From Symbiodinium kawagutii (lineage: Eukaryota > Sar > Dinophyceae > Suessiales > Symbiodiniaceae), in NCBI GenBank assembly GCA_009767595.1, contig VSDK01022045.1, positions 42,358-106,357 of the forward strand: a stretch of 64,000 bases of DNA, written 5' to 3'. A model generated the notes under the pieces. The model saw only the letters and a list, made by a program, of their open reading frames with translations. It had not been told where the DNA came from and did not search any database. Below, in pieces: positions 33,000 to 45,034 of the stretch. The number at the start of each line of letters is the position of its first letter. The stretch's first letter is position 1. The translations under genes were made by a program, and so were the position numbers.

Positions 33000-35780
33000 T
33001 TATTGTTTATCATACAGGTAACAGTTGTGATGATCTTTGACAATGGTTCATAGTTCGATGTGCATCTCCACTGCTTGTAAGTGGTTGCATTCACGATGTT
33101 TATAGGGGTTAGTTCACTTACATACCTTGTAGGGTAATTTACCATGGTGATATCCCCATGATGTTCCCAGCTGCACATGCAGGTTGGTTGCAACACAATT
33201 TCATGGGACACCGGCCGCTGGCCGATTAACAGAAACCAGGCAGAAACTGCGGCTTGATTAGCCAGAAAATCACACAAAAATCAGCACCAGAGAGACTTAA
33301 ATGAAACCCCAAACAGCCTGAAACATCAAAAAAACAGACTCTCTGCATCAAGAGGAGTCCAGATTTTCGTGTTTCGGAGGAACCCTTTTGGTCAAACCTC
33401 GCAAATGGACTATCCTCACAGCTCTCACACATCAAGTGGCAAAATCCAGATTCAAGGCTTGGCTTTCAACATCAACCAGCTTCAGAAACACCAAAGAAAC
33501 CTCCGCATACAAAATACTGGTGGCAATAGGTTTCCCATGAGGTCAGAGTCATGAAAGTTCTCAAGATTCCACTTGCAGCCAATGATCGAGGGAGTCGAAC
33601 ATTCACAATGGTCCTGTTGGTTTCCCAGCCACCCTTGCTTCTTGAATGCCATGAAACAACTGGGTGAAAACGCTGCAGTACAACACCACTGGCTTCTCCC
33701 CTGCTCTGCAACTTTGAGGGTACCACCATGACTGGACACTTCCATGCAGCACACCCCACGATTGACAACCAACCAAGCCATTGATTACGATAATTCGCAA
33801 CAATAATAACTTAAGGTCGGTAGTAGCTAACTAACGATTACTAGGGGTACTAGTGCTCAAGAATGGTTCATGAACAATAACCAACCTTGACAAACCTTGC
33901 CTCAACCTCAGCTTAGCCAACCTTAACCAACCTTGACAAACCTTAACCAACCTTGTCTAACCTACCATCGGTTCGAATCACAGCTCAGGCCGAAAAACAT
34001 TTCCAGGAGAAGCACCTGAATTGCGGGGCACGCGCTGCTCGCTGGTTGGTGGCTCCATGAAGCAACATGACAGGCATCATTTGCCGCTAGGAAATCAGCA
34101 TCAATCATCTCTAACTAATGGCATGTTCAATCATCATCATGACTAGAAACCATGGAAACCACTGGGATTTTTATGGTCTAATAACGATTTCGTAGAGGAT
34201 AACAATTGTAATGGTCTGATAATGATTTACTAGTGTTGTGATTGATGTTGGTTTATAATAGAATATCAAGTAAGTCTGTTTAATCATCATCAATCAATAT
34301 GAACCACTACTTACAACGATCAACCATACTTAAAAGGCATTATCAACCATGGCGTGTATCATTAACGATGGTTTAACAACCATCATTAACCCTAATCAAC
34401 CACTTGTATCCATGATCAATGTCAACAATGGTAATCATTTAACTTTAATGAACATTATCCAATCAATTGTTTAAGTATCTTGTGTCCATCTGACCGCATC
34501 ATTCAGTAATTTGGTCCACCATCACTGCCAATCACGAACTCAACATCATGAACTCACCATCGCTACTGTCATGACTGTTGACCATGGAAAAAACTCTCCG
34601 GCAGTCACCACAAAAGGCATGCAAGCAAACCTACCTCCTGCGGCATACCCTCTGGTAGTCTAACATAGAAATGGAGAATCCACCACTCTGACCAGCTCTG
34701 TGAAAAAAGGCTGCTGGGCAAGACAATCAACATGGAGGGTGACTACGCTAATCGGCCATTGATCATCCAGGATGCCTGTATCGACCATAAACCATCACTA
34801 AGCATGGTTTGAGCAGTCTTAACTATGCTTCACCTGACTATATCATGGTATTAAACATGATTTACAAACTTGAATTGACTTGTCTTGTGAACCAGAAGCA
34901 TTACTGAAGCAATGATAACCCTGATGCACCGAGTTTAAACGACTTGTAACTACTATTGACCATCATTAATTGAGGTCATTAATCATTGCAAAAATTGGCT
35001 GCGAGAGAGGTGAACCATGACACATGACTCCCCCGTGGAGTGGGATGCGACCATTACCCAGCGATTTGGGACCTTGAGTCACTGTTGGATACTCTTAGTA
35101 GCTGATCATGATCTACAGTGCTCATGATCATGAGTCACTAATAGCTAGCAACAAGAGATGAGTAATGGTGAATGATTATCATGAATCAGCGATGACTATG
35201 GTAAGTAATGATTATCATGAGTCATGAATGAGACATGGTGAATGATCACTAACTACGAACTAGTAACAAGAGGTAACTAATGGTGAATGATATCCGGAGG
35301 CATCTAGCTAGCGCCGTGAGCTGTGGTCAGACCTCTGAGAAGGTGATCCTGGGAGGCAACCATCAGTGTCAGTGGGACATGTTTTCCGCTACGCAAGCAA
35401 TGTTGCATCTGCCATACATCTATCAGAATAACATGGTTATGAAAAGGTGATGATCTGTATCGGTCTGAATGTTGCCTATCAATAATTCATCAGAATAGAT
35501 ATGAATAGCTGACACCATCACTTTCCGCCATCGCCGGCACCATCAAATTTGGGAAGCTCATGGATCCCGCTGGAACCGCTGGATCTGCTCAGAATCCTAT
35601 GCTCAACAGGGTGTGTCTCTCTGCCGCGACATGACTCTGACATGGCAGGGCTCCAGCTACTTGAGACCCACGATTCCCAAGGTGGTTGGTCATGGTGCAC
35701 CTGGTTGGGATGGCCATTGTTGCTTGAGAACTCCCAATGTCGCAAGGTACGTGGTCATCCTGAATTCGAAAGAATTATAA
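33000..35780. other. No supported gene; CCTTAACCAA and CATGATTAACC low complexity
   Basis: Includes an AACCTTGACAAACCTTAACC-type tandem at 33885-33965, and CCATCATTAACC and TCATGATCATGAGTCA words through 34100-35330. A CCCTCTGGTAGTCTAACATA fragment at 34646 is a family D end. Islands at 33400-33750 and 35520-35740 have open frames but no recognised protein. Confidence 0.5.
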
Positions 35781-35784
35781 CCAG

Positions 35785-35972
35785 TAGTAGTTTCTCAAGT
35801 CATCCCCAGTTGTCATCCAATTGATTGACCTCTAATAGCAATAATCCCACCATTTTGGTTCGTAGATCCCCTATGATGGCTTATAATCTCCATATCAATA
35901 ATCAATCTATATAAACCATTAATACACCCACCATTTTGGGGGTTTCCCTATGCGAAGCAAGAAACCCCCATG
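35785..35972. repeat. Family A element, disrupted or duplicated
   Basis: AGTAGTTTCTCAAGTCATCC, CATCCAATTGATTG.., then a second half CCACCATTTTGGGGGTTTCC and GCAAGAAACCCCCATGT. Looks like two diverged copies fused. Confidence 0.5.
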
Positions 35973-36059
35973 TACCAACTCAGACTTCCTCTGGGATTTT
36001 CGCGCGACCCAATGGCAATGGCCATCCCAACCAACCCTAGCAGCCCAACGGTGAAATGG

Positions 36060-36195
36060 CTGGGGCAACCCAAAACCCAATCAAATCCAACCCAAGCCTA
36101 ACCAAAACCTCTCCAAAACCCAACGCAACTCAAAAGCGACCAAGCCAAACTCAACCAAAACCCAACCAAAACCCAATTCAAGCAAACTCAAGCAA
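36060..36195. repeat. AACCCAACCAAAACCC low-complexity tract
   Basis: Degenerate tandem of CCAAAACCCAACC/CAAGCAAACT. Continues after the family E element at 36301-36370 as CAACTCAACCAACTCCC, the C-rich left flank of the 36403-36541 exon. Confidence 0.85.
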
Positions 36196-36198
36196 ACT

Positions 36199-36301
36199 GG
36201 CTATGGGTCAAAACCCTTTTTCCCCCTGGTTCCCATCATTAACCATTGGTTTTCCTATTATTCTTGCTTAATATTGATGGTTAACTGCTTGACCCACAAC
36301 C
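36199..36301. repeat. Palindromic element family E
   Basis: GGCTATGGGTCAAAACCC at the left and GCTTGACCCACAACC at the right, with ATCATTAACCATTGGTTTTC inside; interrupts the AACCC tract. Confidence 0.85.
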
Positions 36302-36402
36302 AACTCAAGCAAACTCAAGCAAACTCAACTACCCAACCAACAACTCAACCAACTCCCAACTCAACCAACTCCTAATCAACCCCGAGCACCCAGCCATGGC
36401 AC

Positions 36403-36541
36403 CAGGGTGGACGGGTACAACGCCTTGGGCGGCACCACCAGATGCAGCGGCGCCAGCAGCTGTGCGATGGCTCCGCCGTCGCCGCCCACGTCGCCCACCA
36501 GGGCCTTCAAGGTGGCCGCTGCGCAGAGCCCCGCGCTGCAC
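36403..36541 (-). CDS. Candidate exon, armadillo/HEAT-like
   Basis: CTCCAG|G acceptor, 139 nt, GTGCCA donor. The frame reads CSAGLCAAATLKALVGDVGG, DGGAIAQLLAPLHLVV and PPKALYPSTL. AAATLKALVGD...AIAQLLAPLHLVV fits the alternating helices of an armadillo-type repeat (consensus AAxALxNLAxD...AIxxxGAIxxLV). Codon use is strongly GC-ending, unlike the flanks. It sits at the sharpest polarity switch in the window. If the kinesin exons upstream belong to the same gene, this would be an ARM-kinesin; phase continuity was not shown. Confidence 0.45.
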
Positions 36542-36559
36542 CTGGAGGTGAAACCAGGG

Positions 36560-36900
36560 GAGCTCAAGGAGGTTGATGGATGAGGCTTAATGGTGGTTAA
36601 TGATGGATAATGATGATGGTTGATTGATGATGATGATTTTTATGAGAGATAGTGATCATGGTGATTCTTATGATGGTGCTCAATGATGATGGTGGATACT
36701 GATGATGATGGATAATGATGAGGCTCAATGGTTGATTGAGGCTTGATTAGGATGGACAGAGTGATGATGGATAGTGATGATGGTTGATGGATGATGGATG
36801 ATTTTTATGAGAGATAATTAGTGATGATGGTGGTTAATGATGATAGTTGATTGATGATGGTTGATGAGGTTTTAGTTCCAAGGGGGTTGATGTCTAGGCT
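36560..36900. repeat. GATGATGGTTGATTGATG low-complexity stretch
   Basis: G-rich right flank of the exon at 36403-36541, mirror image in composition of the CAACTCAACC tract to its left. Confidence 0.85.
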
Positions 36901-36999
36901 GGACGGCTGGTGAATTGACGGTTGAAAGGGGATTGATGTCTAACTAGGCTCAATCAGCGGTCTCTTGGATCAACAAAAATCAAACTACCAGCTAGTTGT

Positions 37000-38480
37000 A
37001 CCTGGGGTTGCTTACCAGCCCATACTGTCATGGTCACTGGAAGCCCATGGATGCTTGATGATTAATGATGCTTAAATAGCCATGAAACCACCCGACCCAG
37101 GCTTCGGGGACTCAAGTTTCACCTCCATGATTAGTTCTTGACAAGTGAAACCCTACCTGGTAACCATCCATGATTTTCCCTGACAACAGGAGTCGCCAAG
37201 CTGTAGTGATTCATGTTGGCATCGCGAACCGCTCAGTCGGGTCGGCAAACAAGACAATGCTTAGTCGATTCGCTATGATTCATACTACCATCAATGACCA
37301 TTGAGATCCACCGATCAATATGCTTTCCAGTGGTTACAACCTCCAGTCCTCACTCAGGTGCCTCACTTGATTGCCTCCAGGAATGGCTCAACAACAAGCA
37401 AGCGGCTTTGAAACCTTTGGGAACTCCTGGCTCAAGATAGCTCATCAAAAAAGGGGAAGTCAAGGTGCCTCGTGCCCCACCATTCCAACCAGCCCAGGGA
37501 GGCCATCAATGACCGCCGAGATGGCGGCGAACATCCATGTAGATCTACTTACATCATTGCATGAAATCTATGACGCTCACAAAAAGCTCCCTTAGCTCAA
37601 GAGCCCGTTTATGCGGATATACAAAGTGAATCCCCCAGTCAGTTGGTTCGCCACAAGCTGGTTATGTCTACCATTAGACTGGCAGCTACCCATCTGCGAC
37701 CTCAACCCCTTGGTTCCATGCTGCCAGAGGCACTGGACCAGGCATAGCCCCAGCCAACGCGAAGTGGGAATGACCTGATGCCATGGCTGGCTGGGCCCAG
37801 CAGTGGCAGGTCGCAAATCATCGGTCAACCAGGGACATGCTGCAGGGATGGCGGTCTCGGGTACTGGCTCTGAACGGGTCATCCTAGGTGAGTAGAAACC
37901 GTAACAGATGCGCTACCTTCCAAGTATCATAATGTATGTCAACTGATTGTTGCTCACAGAACAGGTGTTCCGAATTCCCCAATCAATCCGGTCGTAAATG
38001 TACCCCTAATTACGAACTAACGACGATAAAGCGTTCAACTTCAGGAAAAAAGCCTTATCAATACTGTTGTCAGTGGAATGTCTCGTCAAGGTGATATCAA
38101 CAGAGATGACAAAGTGAAACCAATGGTGACTGCAAATGAAAAGACATGATGTCTTGGTGGCTTATAGATCCCTTGTTAAAAATATATTTTTAGTGGTTAT
38201 ATATGGTCAATCAATCATATCCCAAAAACACTAAAAACCTAAGAATTCGTGGGTATAAGCCATCCAGATGTGTAAACCCAATGACACATCAGTGGAAACC
38301 ACCCAGATCTCCAAGCCGCTGAGCAGCTGTGGAGCTTCGCTGCTGCAGCCCAGCTACTCCCAGGATGGCCAGGCTCAACGACAACACGGGATTCAAAAAG
38401 CCACCTGAGACCTGGCCACGATGATGGCGGCCCGAGTTGGGGATGGCTGCTCCGAGTCGGAGCCAGCGCAGATAGCTGGG
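37000..38480. other. No supported gene
   Basis: Islands at 37370-37590 and 38290-38470 have open frames on both strands (for example QQQASGFETFGNSWLKIAHQ on plus) but no recognised protein and no clear splice pair. Confidence 0.45.
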
Positions 38481-38500
38481 TATAACTGGGGAACACTGAC

Positions 38501-38586
38501 CACTTGGGGGTTAGTCTATTACTGTAAATGGTTTTTGAACTGGATGATTTAAGGGTACCCCTATTTTGAGAAACACCCACTTGGGT
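38501..38586. repeat. Palindromic element family A, truncated
   Basis: Right end AAGGGTACCCCTATTTTGAG and AAACACCCA. The remaining piece is bounded by CCACTTGGG on both sides, perhaps a target duplication. Confidence 0.7.
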
Positions 38587-39126
38587 ATAACTCACTTGGA
38601 GCACTTGGGTGGTCGACCGTGTCTCTCGGAAAGTGACCATGTGTTTCACCGCGCATGAAACTTCAGCGCCAGGGAAATGTGGAGAATCATTGAACCTTCT
38701 TCACAGAGCAGGGGATTGGCTCAGCAGATGCTTCAATAACCTGAGATCCGGATCTGAGAATGCATGTGCTTCGGAATACAAAGAACCAGCAACAACAACA
38801 TGAAACAATGCATGGTTGCTGGTGGTTTTGGAGGATTGAGAGATAAACGCGTTTTCCGGATAAACCGTGAACCGTTATTCATGGCGGCTAAAATAAACTG
38901 TTGTTTTTGAGGATTGGTTCCAGTTGTCCCTGCATATATGCGCCAGATGGTGCACGTGATGCAGACATGATTGTCTACAAGAACTCATGAAAATGATCCA
39001 TCCTCAGGTTCTGATCACACATCCACTTGAAAACATACTTCAGATTCATCATGAAAAAGCATGTAAACAAAATGTCATCAGTTTAGTCATAGTTCATAGT
39101 TGATCATAATTCTCATTGTGTTCGGC

Positions 39127-39190
39127 ATCGTCAATCATCATCTTCTTCTTCTTCCTCATCATCCTCATCATCATCGTCATCATCATCATG

Positions 39191-39253
<63 letters not shown>

Positions 39254-39260
39254 TATCATG

Positions 39261-39323
<63 letters not shown>

Positions 39324-39325
39324 GA
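39127..39325. repeat. CAT trinucleotide microsatellite
   Basis: Two (CAT)n runs of about 20 units each, separated by TATCATGAATCATC. The poly-His and poly-Ser readings are not genes. Confidence 0.97.
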
Positions 39326-39375
39326 AACCATCCTACTTCAACATGTATTACGTTGACCGACGCCACAACCCTGCC

Positions 39376-39409
39376 CTGGCGGCACCATGGCCGTACTGTA
39401 GATCATCAC
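39376..39409 (-). CDS. Candidate small exon (VMIYSTAMVPPG)
   Basis: GTGCAG|G acceptor on the minus strand followed by VMIYSTAMVPPGQGCGV; a GC donor could fall at CAGG|GCAGGG. Lies between the CAT tract on the left and GGTTCTGGAATGATGG on the right. Too short to assign. Confidence 0.28.
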
Positions 39410-39561
39410 CTGCACCAGTCGAACCAACGAGGGACACAGCAGGGGAGATTCATGGTGACCAAAAATGGTTCTGGAATGATGGTTCACAAGGTTTCTAACC
39501 AGTGAAGAATTAGTTTGTAACTATTTACCATGATGTGACTTGATGAATCTTAACGCTCATC

Positions 39562-39645
39562 TACCGTTTGGTTAGGGCACTCCTGGTAGCTCCAACTGGC
39601 TCCCCCGGAACCAAGGGCTAGGGCCAGGGCAAGGGGTATCCAGTC
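39562..39645. repeat. Family G interspersed repeat
   Basis: TACCGTTTGGTTAGGGCACT, CCTGGTAGCTCCAACTGGC, CCAAGGGCTAGGG; compare 59172-59270. Confidence 0.65.
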
Positions 39646-39699
39646 ATGATGATCGTGATGCAACAGTTACGTAGTCATGCTAGTGTCACCCTGGGATTC

Positions 39700-40410
39700 T
39701 ACTGCTAGATGTTGACAAATGGCTGGCTGGTCGTGCTTCTTCCAGCCCTGCCGATCCTGTCAGCATGGCTCAGAAGTCTGTCCTGTCTGTGAGGAAGTTC
39801 CCAGAGTATCCCAGATATTTGGGCAGAATAGTCGGTTGGGATGCTTCGTGGTGGAAATATTCTTAGCCGCAGAGCCCGACCTGTGGTGTCAATCATGGAA
39901 CCCCTGTAATTCTCATGACATGGTTCTCCTTTCTCGGAAGCCCTCATAGTTGTTGAATATCCTTGCCCCTGCTCTCAAATACAGGAACAAAAATCTGCAC
40001 CTCTTGTCAGTGTTGAAATCATCCTGCAGCTCTTCTCACAGTATTGAGGATAGTCAGATGGACGCAGTGTTTGAGCAAGTTTTTGAGAAGCTTTGCAACC
40101 TTGGGAGAATCACCAAATCGGTTGAAGTGCTGTTGGCCCCCACCATCAATAAACCAGTCTTGACCGATTTCAACAACCATTAGCCACTTGGGAGTATCAA
40201 CCATTAAGCATTAACCAGCAGGTCTACCATTTGCCAATAAGAATATCAACCATTGATCAACCAGTACTGGTTGATTGATATTGATCGCTTGGGAATATCA
40301 ACCAACAGCCAGCTAGGGTAAACCTTCAGAATATCAACCATTGACGGAATAAACTGTCAACCAATGGTTTACCCCATGGTCTACCCATCCTTCACAATGG
40401 TTTACCCGGC
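39700..40410. other. No supported gene; AATATCAACCA words
   Basis: Short frames on both strands at 39720-40180 are unassigned. From 40200 the plus strand is rich in AATATCAACCATTGATC, leading into a family A element. Confidence 0.45.
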
Positions 40411-40415
40411 TGTTC

Positions 40416-40525
40416 ATATGGTGGTTTCTCAAAATAGGGGACCCAAAAAATCATCCATTATTAACCATTTTTTAGTCATAAACCAACCATTTTGGGGGTT
40501 CCCCTATACTGAGAAACACCCATAT
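40416..40525. repeat. Palindromic element family A, near-intact
   Basis: ATATGGTGGTTTCTCAAAAT at the left, CTATACTGAGAAACACCCATAT at the right. Confidence 0.92.
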
Positions 40526-40641
40526 CAAGCATGACTTCCCATGGAGTAAACCGAGCCAGGTCTACCATGGTCTATCCATCCTTCACCCAAGGCCATACCT
40601 GGCTCACCACCCGAACCTTGGTGCCCCTTGGGTTCCCTCAC

Positions 40642-40709
40642 CGTCACCGTGGAGGCCACTGCTGTAGGTTTCCACGCCAGGGCCAACGAGGACGATGAGG
40701 CCACACAGC
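40642..40709 (-). CDS. Candidate exon, kinesin beta8-like (CGLIVLVGPG)
   Basis: TTCAG|G acceptor, 68 nt, GTGAGG donor. The frame reads LCGLIVLVGPGVETYSSGLH. Kinesins have a conserved T-x-LIV-x-VGP strand followed by Y-x-ETLSSL-x-F after the RDSKLT helix. LIVLVGPGVETYSSGLH matches that in outline, and the exon lies downstream of the RDNKLT exon at 45818-45886 on the same strand. The join needs a non-canonical GA donor, and another frame (CVASSSSLALAW) is open, so this is only suggestive. Confidence 0.38.
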
Positions 40710-40719
40710 CTGAATCGCA

Positions 40720-41900
40720 AGGGATTCAACCATGTCTAAACACGTTGAACTACGCTTGATGGCGTTAAACCATGTTTGACCATGCTTTACTATGTTTAAC
40801 AACGTTTAAGCATATTTGAGTTTAAGCATGTAAAACCATGTTTGACCATGTTCAACCATCTTAAACATTTCACCGATGATTCTACAAGGCTTGTTTTGTT
40901 TGTGGTTTATGTAAACAGGATGGTTTTGTTGTGTGTGTGTGTGTTTGTGGGTTTGATCCCAATGCTTGAAGGCCGAGCAGGCAAGAAGAACATAGCTACG
41001 GATCTTGTTTTTAGCCAGCAGACCCTTGTCTCAAAATGGTTGATCTGAATGCATCTGTATGTTTCATCCTTACAGTCAAGGTGCATAGACTCTGGTAGAC
41101 ATGGACTTCTCCCGCGCCATGATTTTCGACAGGTGACACTGCCTAGTAACTAACCAGTATATACTAATGGCCGATAATACCAAGCGGATATGAACCAGTA
41201 GAATGATGTCCAACTCAACAATTGTTAGCCATTGCTAAGCACTGCACGTCGTTCACCACAATCATTACGAACAATTGCCAACCATTAGTCACCACAACAT
41301 ATCTAAACCATGTGGCTGGTGAAGTGGTGAAGCCCCAACAGAGCCTCTGCTGATATAACAGTTTGCTGGTTGGAAAATCCACCATAGAAATAGGTAGATC
41401 AATCCAAAATAGCCATTTTCCAAGCGGGTTTCTCTGTATCCGATGATTTTCCTTCGTCTTCTGGTTCCAAGCTCTGCTTGCAAGCCAAGGAACCAAAGGA
41501 AAAGACTAATATGAAGGTGCCAATGAATTCCTGGGCAGCTTGTAGGTGTCACGGGGGAAGGGCCCATGCCCTGGATCAACCTGCGAGTACCAGATTCTGG
41601 GTAGATCTTCTCAACTCTAACATGTCATAATGCCGATGTACAGATGACATAAATGATCATGAATGTGTCCGTACATATGTAGGGCATCCGTTTTTCCTGG
41701 TGAACATTCGAAACAAGACACCCTGTTGCTGCCCTATACGAGGTGCCAGAGCGCTTACCAGCCACCACCAAGGTTCCGCCATGAATGGAGCCAGAGGGTT
41801 GTCACGGCCATCTCCATCCTGGCATCGAGATTCCAGGAATTTGCCATCATTCACCCTCAACCAGCTCCAAAATTCATCAACCCTCATGAAAATTCCATAT
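40720..41900. other. No supported gene
   Basis: Repeats of AACCATGTTTGACCATGTTT at 40730-40860, then mixed sequence. A TGGAAAATCCACCATAG fragment at 41371 is from family D. Confidence 0.5.
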
Positions 41901-41960
41901 CCATCATGACTCACCATCCTGATTCACCATCCATCCGCTAACCTTAAGCCCAGCCCTGAC

Positions 41961-42160
41961 GCCCCTCAGCCCGGCCATGCCCCCGGCCATGCCGTGCCGG
42001 CGTCCCCCGTCCCCGGGGGCATCCCGCCACGTCGCCTCCTCGGCGCAGGTCGCCGTGGTGGCCGAAGACACGGCGCCGTAGGAGGTGCGCAGCACCAAAT
42101 CGCCGGCCGCCGCCAGGCTGCTCTCCGCGCCCGCATCGGCGCCCAGGGCAGCCATGGCCC
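41961..42160 (-). CDS. Candidate exon, unassigned Ala-rich
   Basis: The most GC-rich island in the window. The minus frame reads MAALGADAGAESSLAAAGDL, VLRTSYGAVSSATTATCAEE and ATWRDAPGDGGRRHGMAGGM, with a GTCAGG donor. Ala/Gly/Thr-rich, no family. It lies between the kinesin RDNKLT exon and the beta8-like exon, where canonical kinesins have no insertion, so it may be another gene or an insert. The flanks switch from TTCACCCTCAACC to GGTTGGCTTAGTGGATGG. Confidence 0.42.
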
Positions 42161-42836
42161 CACTGATGGGCTTGAAGAAAGTGCTGAAGGATGGGCTTAG
42201 GTTGGCTTAGTGGATGGTTAGTGAAGGATGGTGATAGGTTAGTGATTTTCCATGGAGTGGATGGTTAATGATGCCAAGTGGTTAGTCATTGATGGTTTGG
42301 TTAGTGATGTTTGCAAGTGGTTAATGATGGTGATGAGGAGTGATTTGACAAATGGATGGGTAGTGAGGCTTGAAGTTGATGGTGGTCAGGGTGGTGGTTG
42401 ATAGTTGATGAGCTGGTAGGTTGTCAATCATGATTAATAAATGTGGTTGAGACTGGCAGATGATCGTTCCATGGTGGATACAGCAGCGACAAACCATCTA
42501 GACGTGCTGCTTGCCAGTTGTTGAAAGTCATTTGTTCAAGAAAAAGATGCCAAAAAATCATCCATTGAACGCCTGTAAAATTGCAAGAAAACATACAACT
42601 CAGGGAAAGGGAAGGTTGAATTCCTTGCCTTTCACCTTCATATGCTACTGTCTCCATTGGCAACTAATGGCAACTAAGCACGGCTTGCAATCATCCTTCA
42701 GCTCTTACAACTCAATGCTGCTTATTGAGTGCTAAGAATGATTCGTGGTTGATGCTTCATGCTGGTTTTGGCTACAACATGTTACCTCTCTGAATCCAGT
42801 TGCGTTTGGTTGGCCAGGCACCGCCGTTTATGTAGG

Positions 42837-42892
42837 GTTCGATCTCTGAAACTGCAGAGTCGGCTCAGCTGCAACGGCACCAGCTTGGGAGG
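42837..42892 (+). CDS. Candidate small exon on plus strand
   Basis: TATGTAG|G acceptor and a strong GTAAGC donor bracket 56 nt; one frame reads GSISETAESAQLQRHQLG. No family. Two other frames are open. Confidence 0.25.
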
Positions 42893-43290
42893 TAAGCCAA
42901 CCCGTTTCGGGTGCTGGAAGATCTCCCGTTTTGAGGATGGTGTTCGATTTTTGCCGGAAATACCGAGTGATTAGCCTAAAAAATATGTAAAAATATCATT
43001 AGCCGAAAAAATATCCTCTACCTGTGAAATTTCCGGAAAAGGCAAAACATCGGTGATTCGGCGCATTTCACCCCTCCATGGTGCAAGGAGGCCAAGGGAA
43101 AAAACGGTGAAATCTGGCAGTGACGGTGCTCAACATGGGGATGACCAAGTCGGGGGGCACGGCTGTGGCCCCTGGACTAGCGATGGTACGCCACTGGCAG
43201 AGGCTACCGAGGGTCCAGGGCCTAGATCTGAGCCGTGGCATTGCATGGCTCAATGGTGGTTCTATCATTGCTGGTAACGATCAATACTGC

Positions 43291-43385
43291 TTGGTGGTTG
43301 AGCCACCCCTATAAAAAATCTTAGTCAACCAACCGTTTGTTCATAATTACCAGGGAAAATAAAACGTGTTTGAAACTACCAACCC
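43291..43385. repeat. Palindromic element family B
   Basis: TTGGTGGTTGAGCCACCCCT, ATCTTAGTCAACCAACCGTT, CAGGGAAAATAAAACGTGTT, TGAAACTACCAACC. Confidence 0.8.
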
Positions 43386-44363
43386 GAATAGTACTTGTTT
43401 GCCGATCCGTCGTGAAACGTTTGGTCCTGGGGGTGGTCAAGTTCTGTCTTCGTTCAATCCATGGACATCATAGAGTGATCAACATTGCGTGCACGCCTCA
43501 GAGATTGGTCGGCGATGCAGTGTACACAACCATCTGTAACCAGCTATAACATGTGGAAATCATTTCAAAAAACATCTATTGACAATTATATGGTATAATT
43601 ATCCATCACCTGATCATGAATTCATTCCCCATATCCATCAGCAGCTCCGACCAAACTTCTACCAAACAGGTAGATCATCTCCGTTATCCGATGAATTTCA
43701 CAGTCCACTTATGGCCACGACGCAGGTCTTGGGCAGCAACGGGTCTCTAAGGAAGGGGAATCCCTGGCTGTGGGGTTGCTTGAACTGGTCATTATAAGGC
43801 TCTACCAGCAACTAACTGCTCAGCTCTTATCTTCGAAGTGAAGGCCAGGAGTATAGGTCTGGACACAACAGAGAGTCCAAACATCAAATTCACATCAAGC
43901 ACGAAGAAGGAATGACCGTATCCGCTTCCATCCTACTGGTTGCTGCTTAAGGAGTATTCCAGCCGTGGCTCCCAGCGGCCCGCGCCGCAGATAGAGGTGA
44001 CAACAGGGATACTACTGACAACGCATAAAGTCACCTCAACTTTGCTTACACTTGTTTTTCCGCATGGAACTCCGCACATCAACTACCCCCAAAAGTCACC
44101 TCAACTTTTTGAAGCTACCAACAAGATGTTGATGCGACTTTCCGCACTGACAGTATCATCTTGGACACGTCAAGAACATTGCAGATCCTCATTTTTGGGG
44201 GCGGGGAATCCCCTCCAAACAGTTTGGCAACCAAATCTGTTTGCGCGCCGTACCTGGTGTACCAACCGCTCAAGATTTCCGAAGATCAGTACTTGGCTAC
44301 AGCTCAAAGGCTACCTGCTTGGAACACACAAAAAGTGTCAGGTTCAAGAAACAAAGCCAGTCT

Positions 44364-44458
44364 GGGTGGTAGTTGAACCACCCCCTCATAAAAAAATATG
44401 CTTGTCAACCAACCATTTGTTAATATCAAGCAAAAAACTGTCAATGAAACAACCAACC
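44364..44458. repeat. Palindromic element family B
   Basis: GGGTGGTAGTTGAACCACCC, GCTTGTCAACCAACCATTTG, CAAAAAACTGTCAATGAAAC, AACCAACC. Confidence 0.78.
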
Positions 44459-44649
44459 AGCAGTTTGTTGGCTGATAGTGTTGGCAGATCCGCTCGGCTT
44501 CCCATTCCAGGCTCCCAACCACTGCAGAAGATGCGGGAGACACACAGGCACACATCACTGTCCTGGTGAGAGCTCCAGCACCAACTTTGTGGATGTGCAG
44601 CTCCCAGGGTGAGTTTTCTAGGATATAACCCTGGCAAATTGCCCTATAA

Positions 44650-44692
44650 TAATTGCTAGTGAAAATCAAACATGTTCGAAACCACCAACCAA
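44650..44692. repeat. Family B right end only
   Basis: GTGAAAATCAAACATGTTCG then AAACCACCAACC. Confidence 0.65.
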
Positions 44693-44923
44693 ATAAGGTC
44701 GGTGAACTAATCCCCGAACCCACCACGCTTAGGACCCAGTCCTGGCGACATGGCACATCCAAGACATGGGGTCAGAAGCAACCAGCCAAGACATCGCGGG
44801 TATTTTATTGCGTGCTGCTGGCCCCAGTTTTTGGACCGGTCAGGTGTACATCCTGAAAACAACAAATTGTTACCGGAGTGTATAGTGATTTCACATTGAC
44901 CAAAAGTCATGCCACAAAACATT

Positions 44924-45034
44924 GAGTGATTTCTCAAGCCATGGAGGACCTGAAAAAATGGATGGTTTGTCACTATAAATGATTGATATTTGATGATTTG
45001 TGAGTATCTGCATCCTTATTTTGAAAAACCACCA
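44924..45034. repeat. Palindromic element family A, diverged, inverted orientation
   Basis: GAGTGATTTCTCAAGCCATG at the left, CTTATTTTGAAAAACCACCATT at the right. Confidence 0.72.

Larger units (their letters stand above)
43000..44920. other. No supported gene; family B cluster
   Basis: Three family B elements or fragments. A plus-strand frame of 209 codons (43940-44569) crosses two repeats and is not called. On the minus strand a GC-rich island near 43975-44005 reads SICGAGRWEP, superficially like the GRWDS motif of the 20.5 kb island. Confidence 0.45.

Noticed and set aside
43940..44569. 209-codon plus-strand open frame
   Set aside because: Crosses palindromic repeats of family B and shows no recognisable protein; most likely a chance frame.
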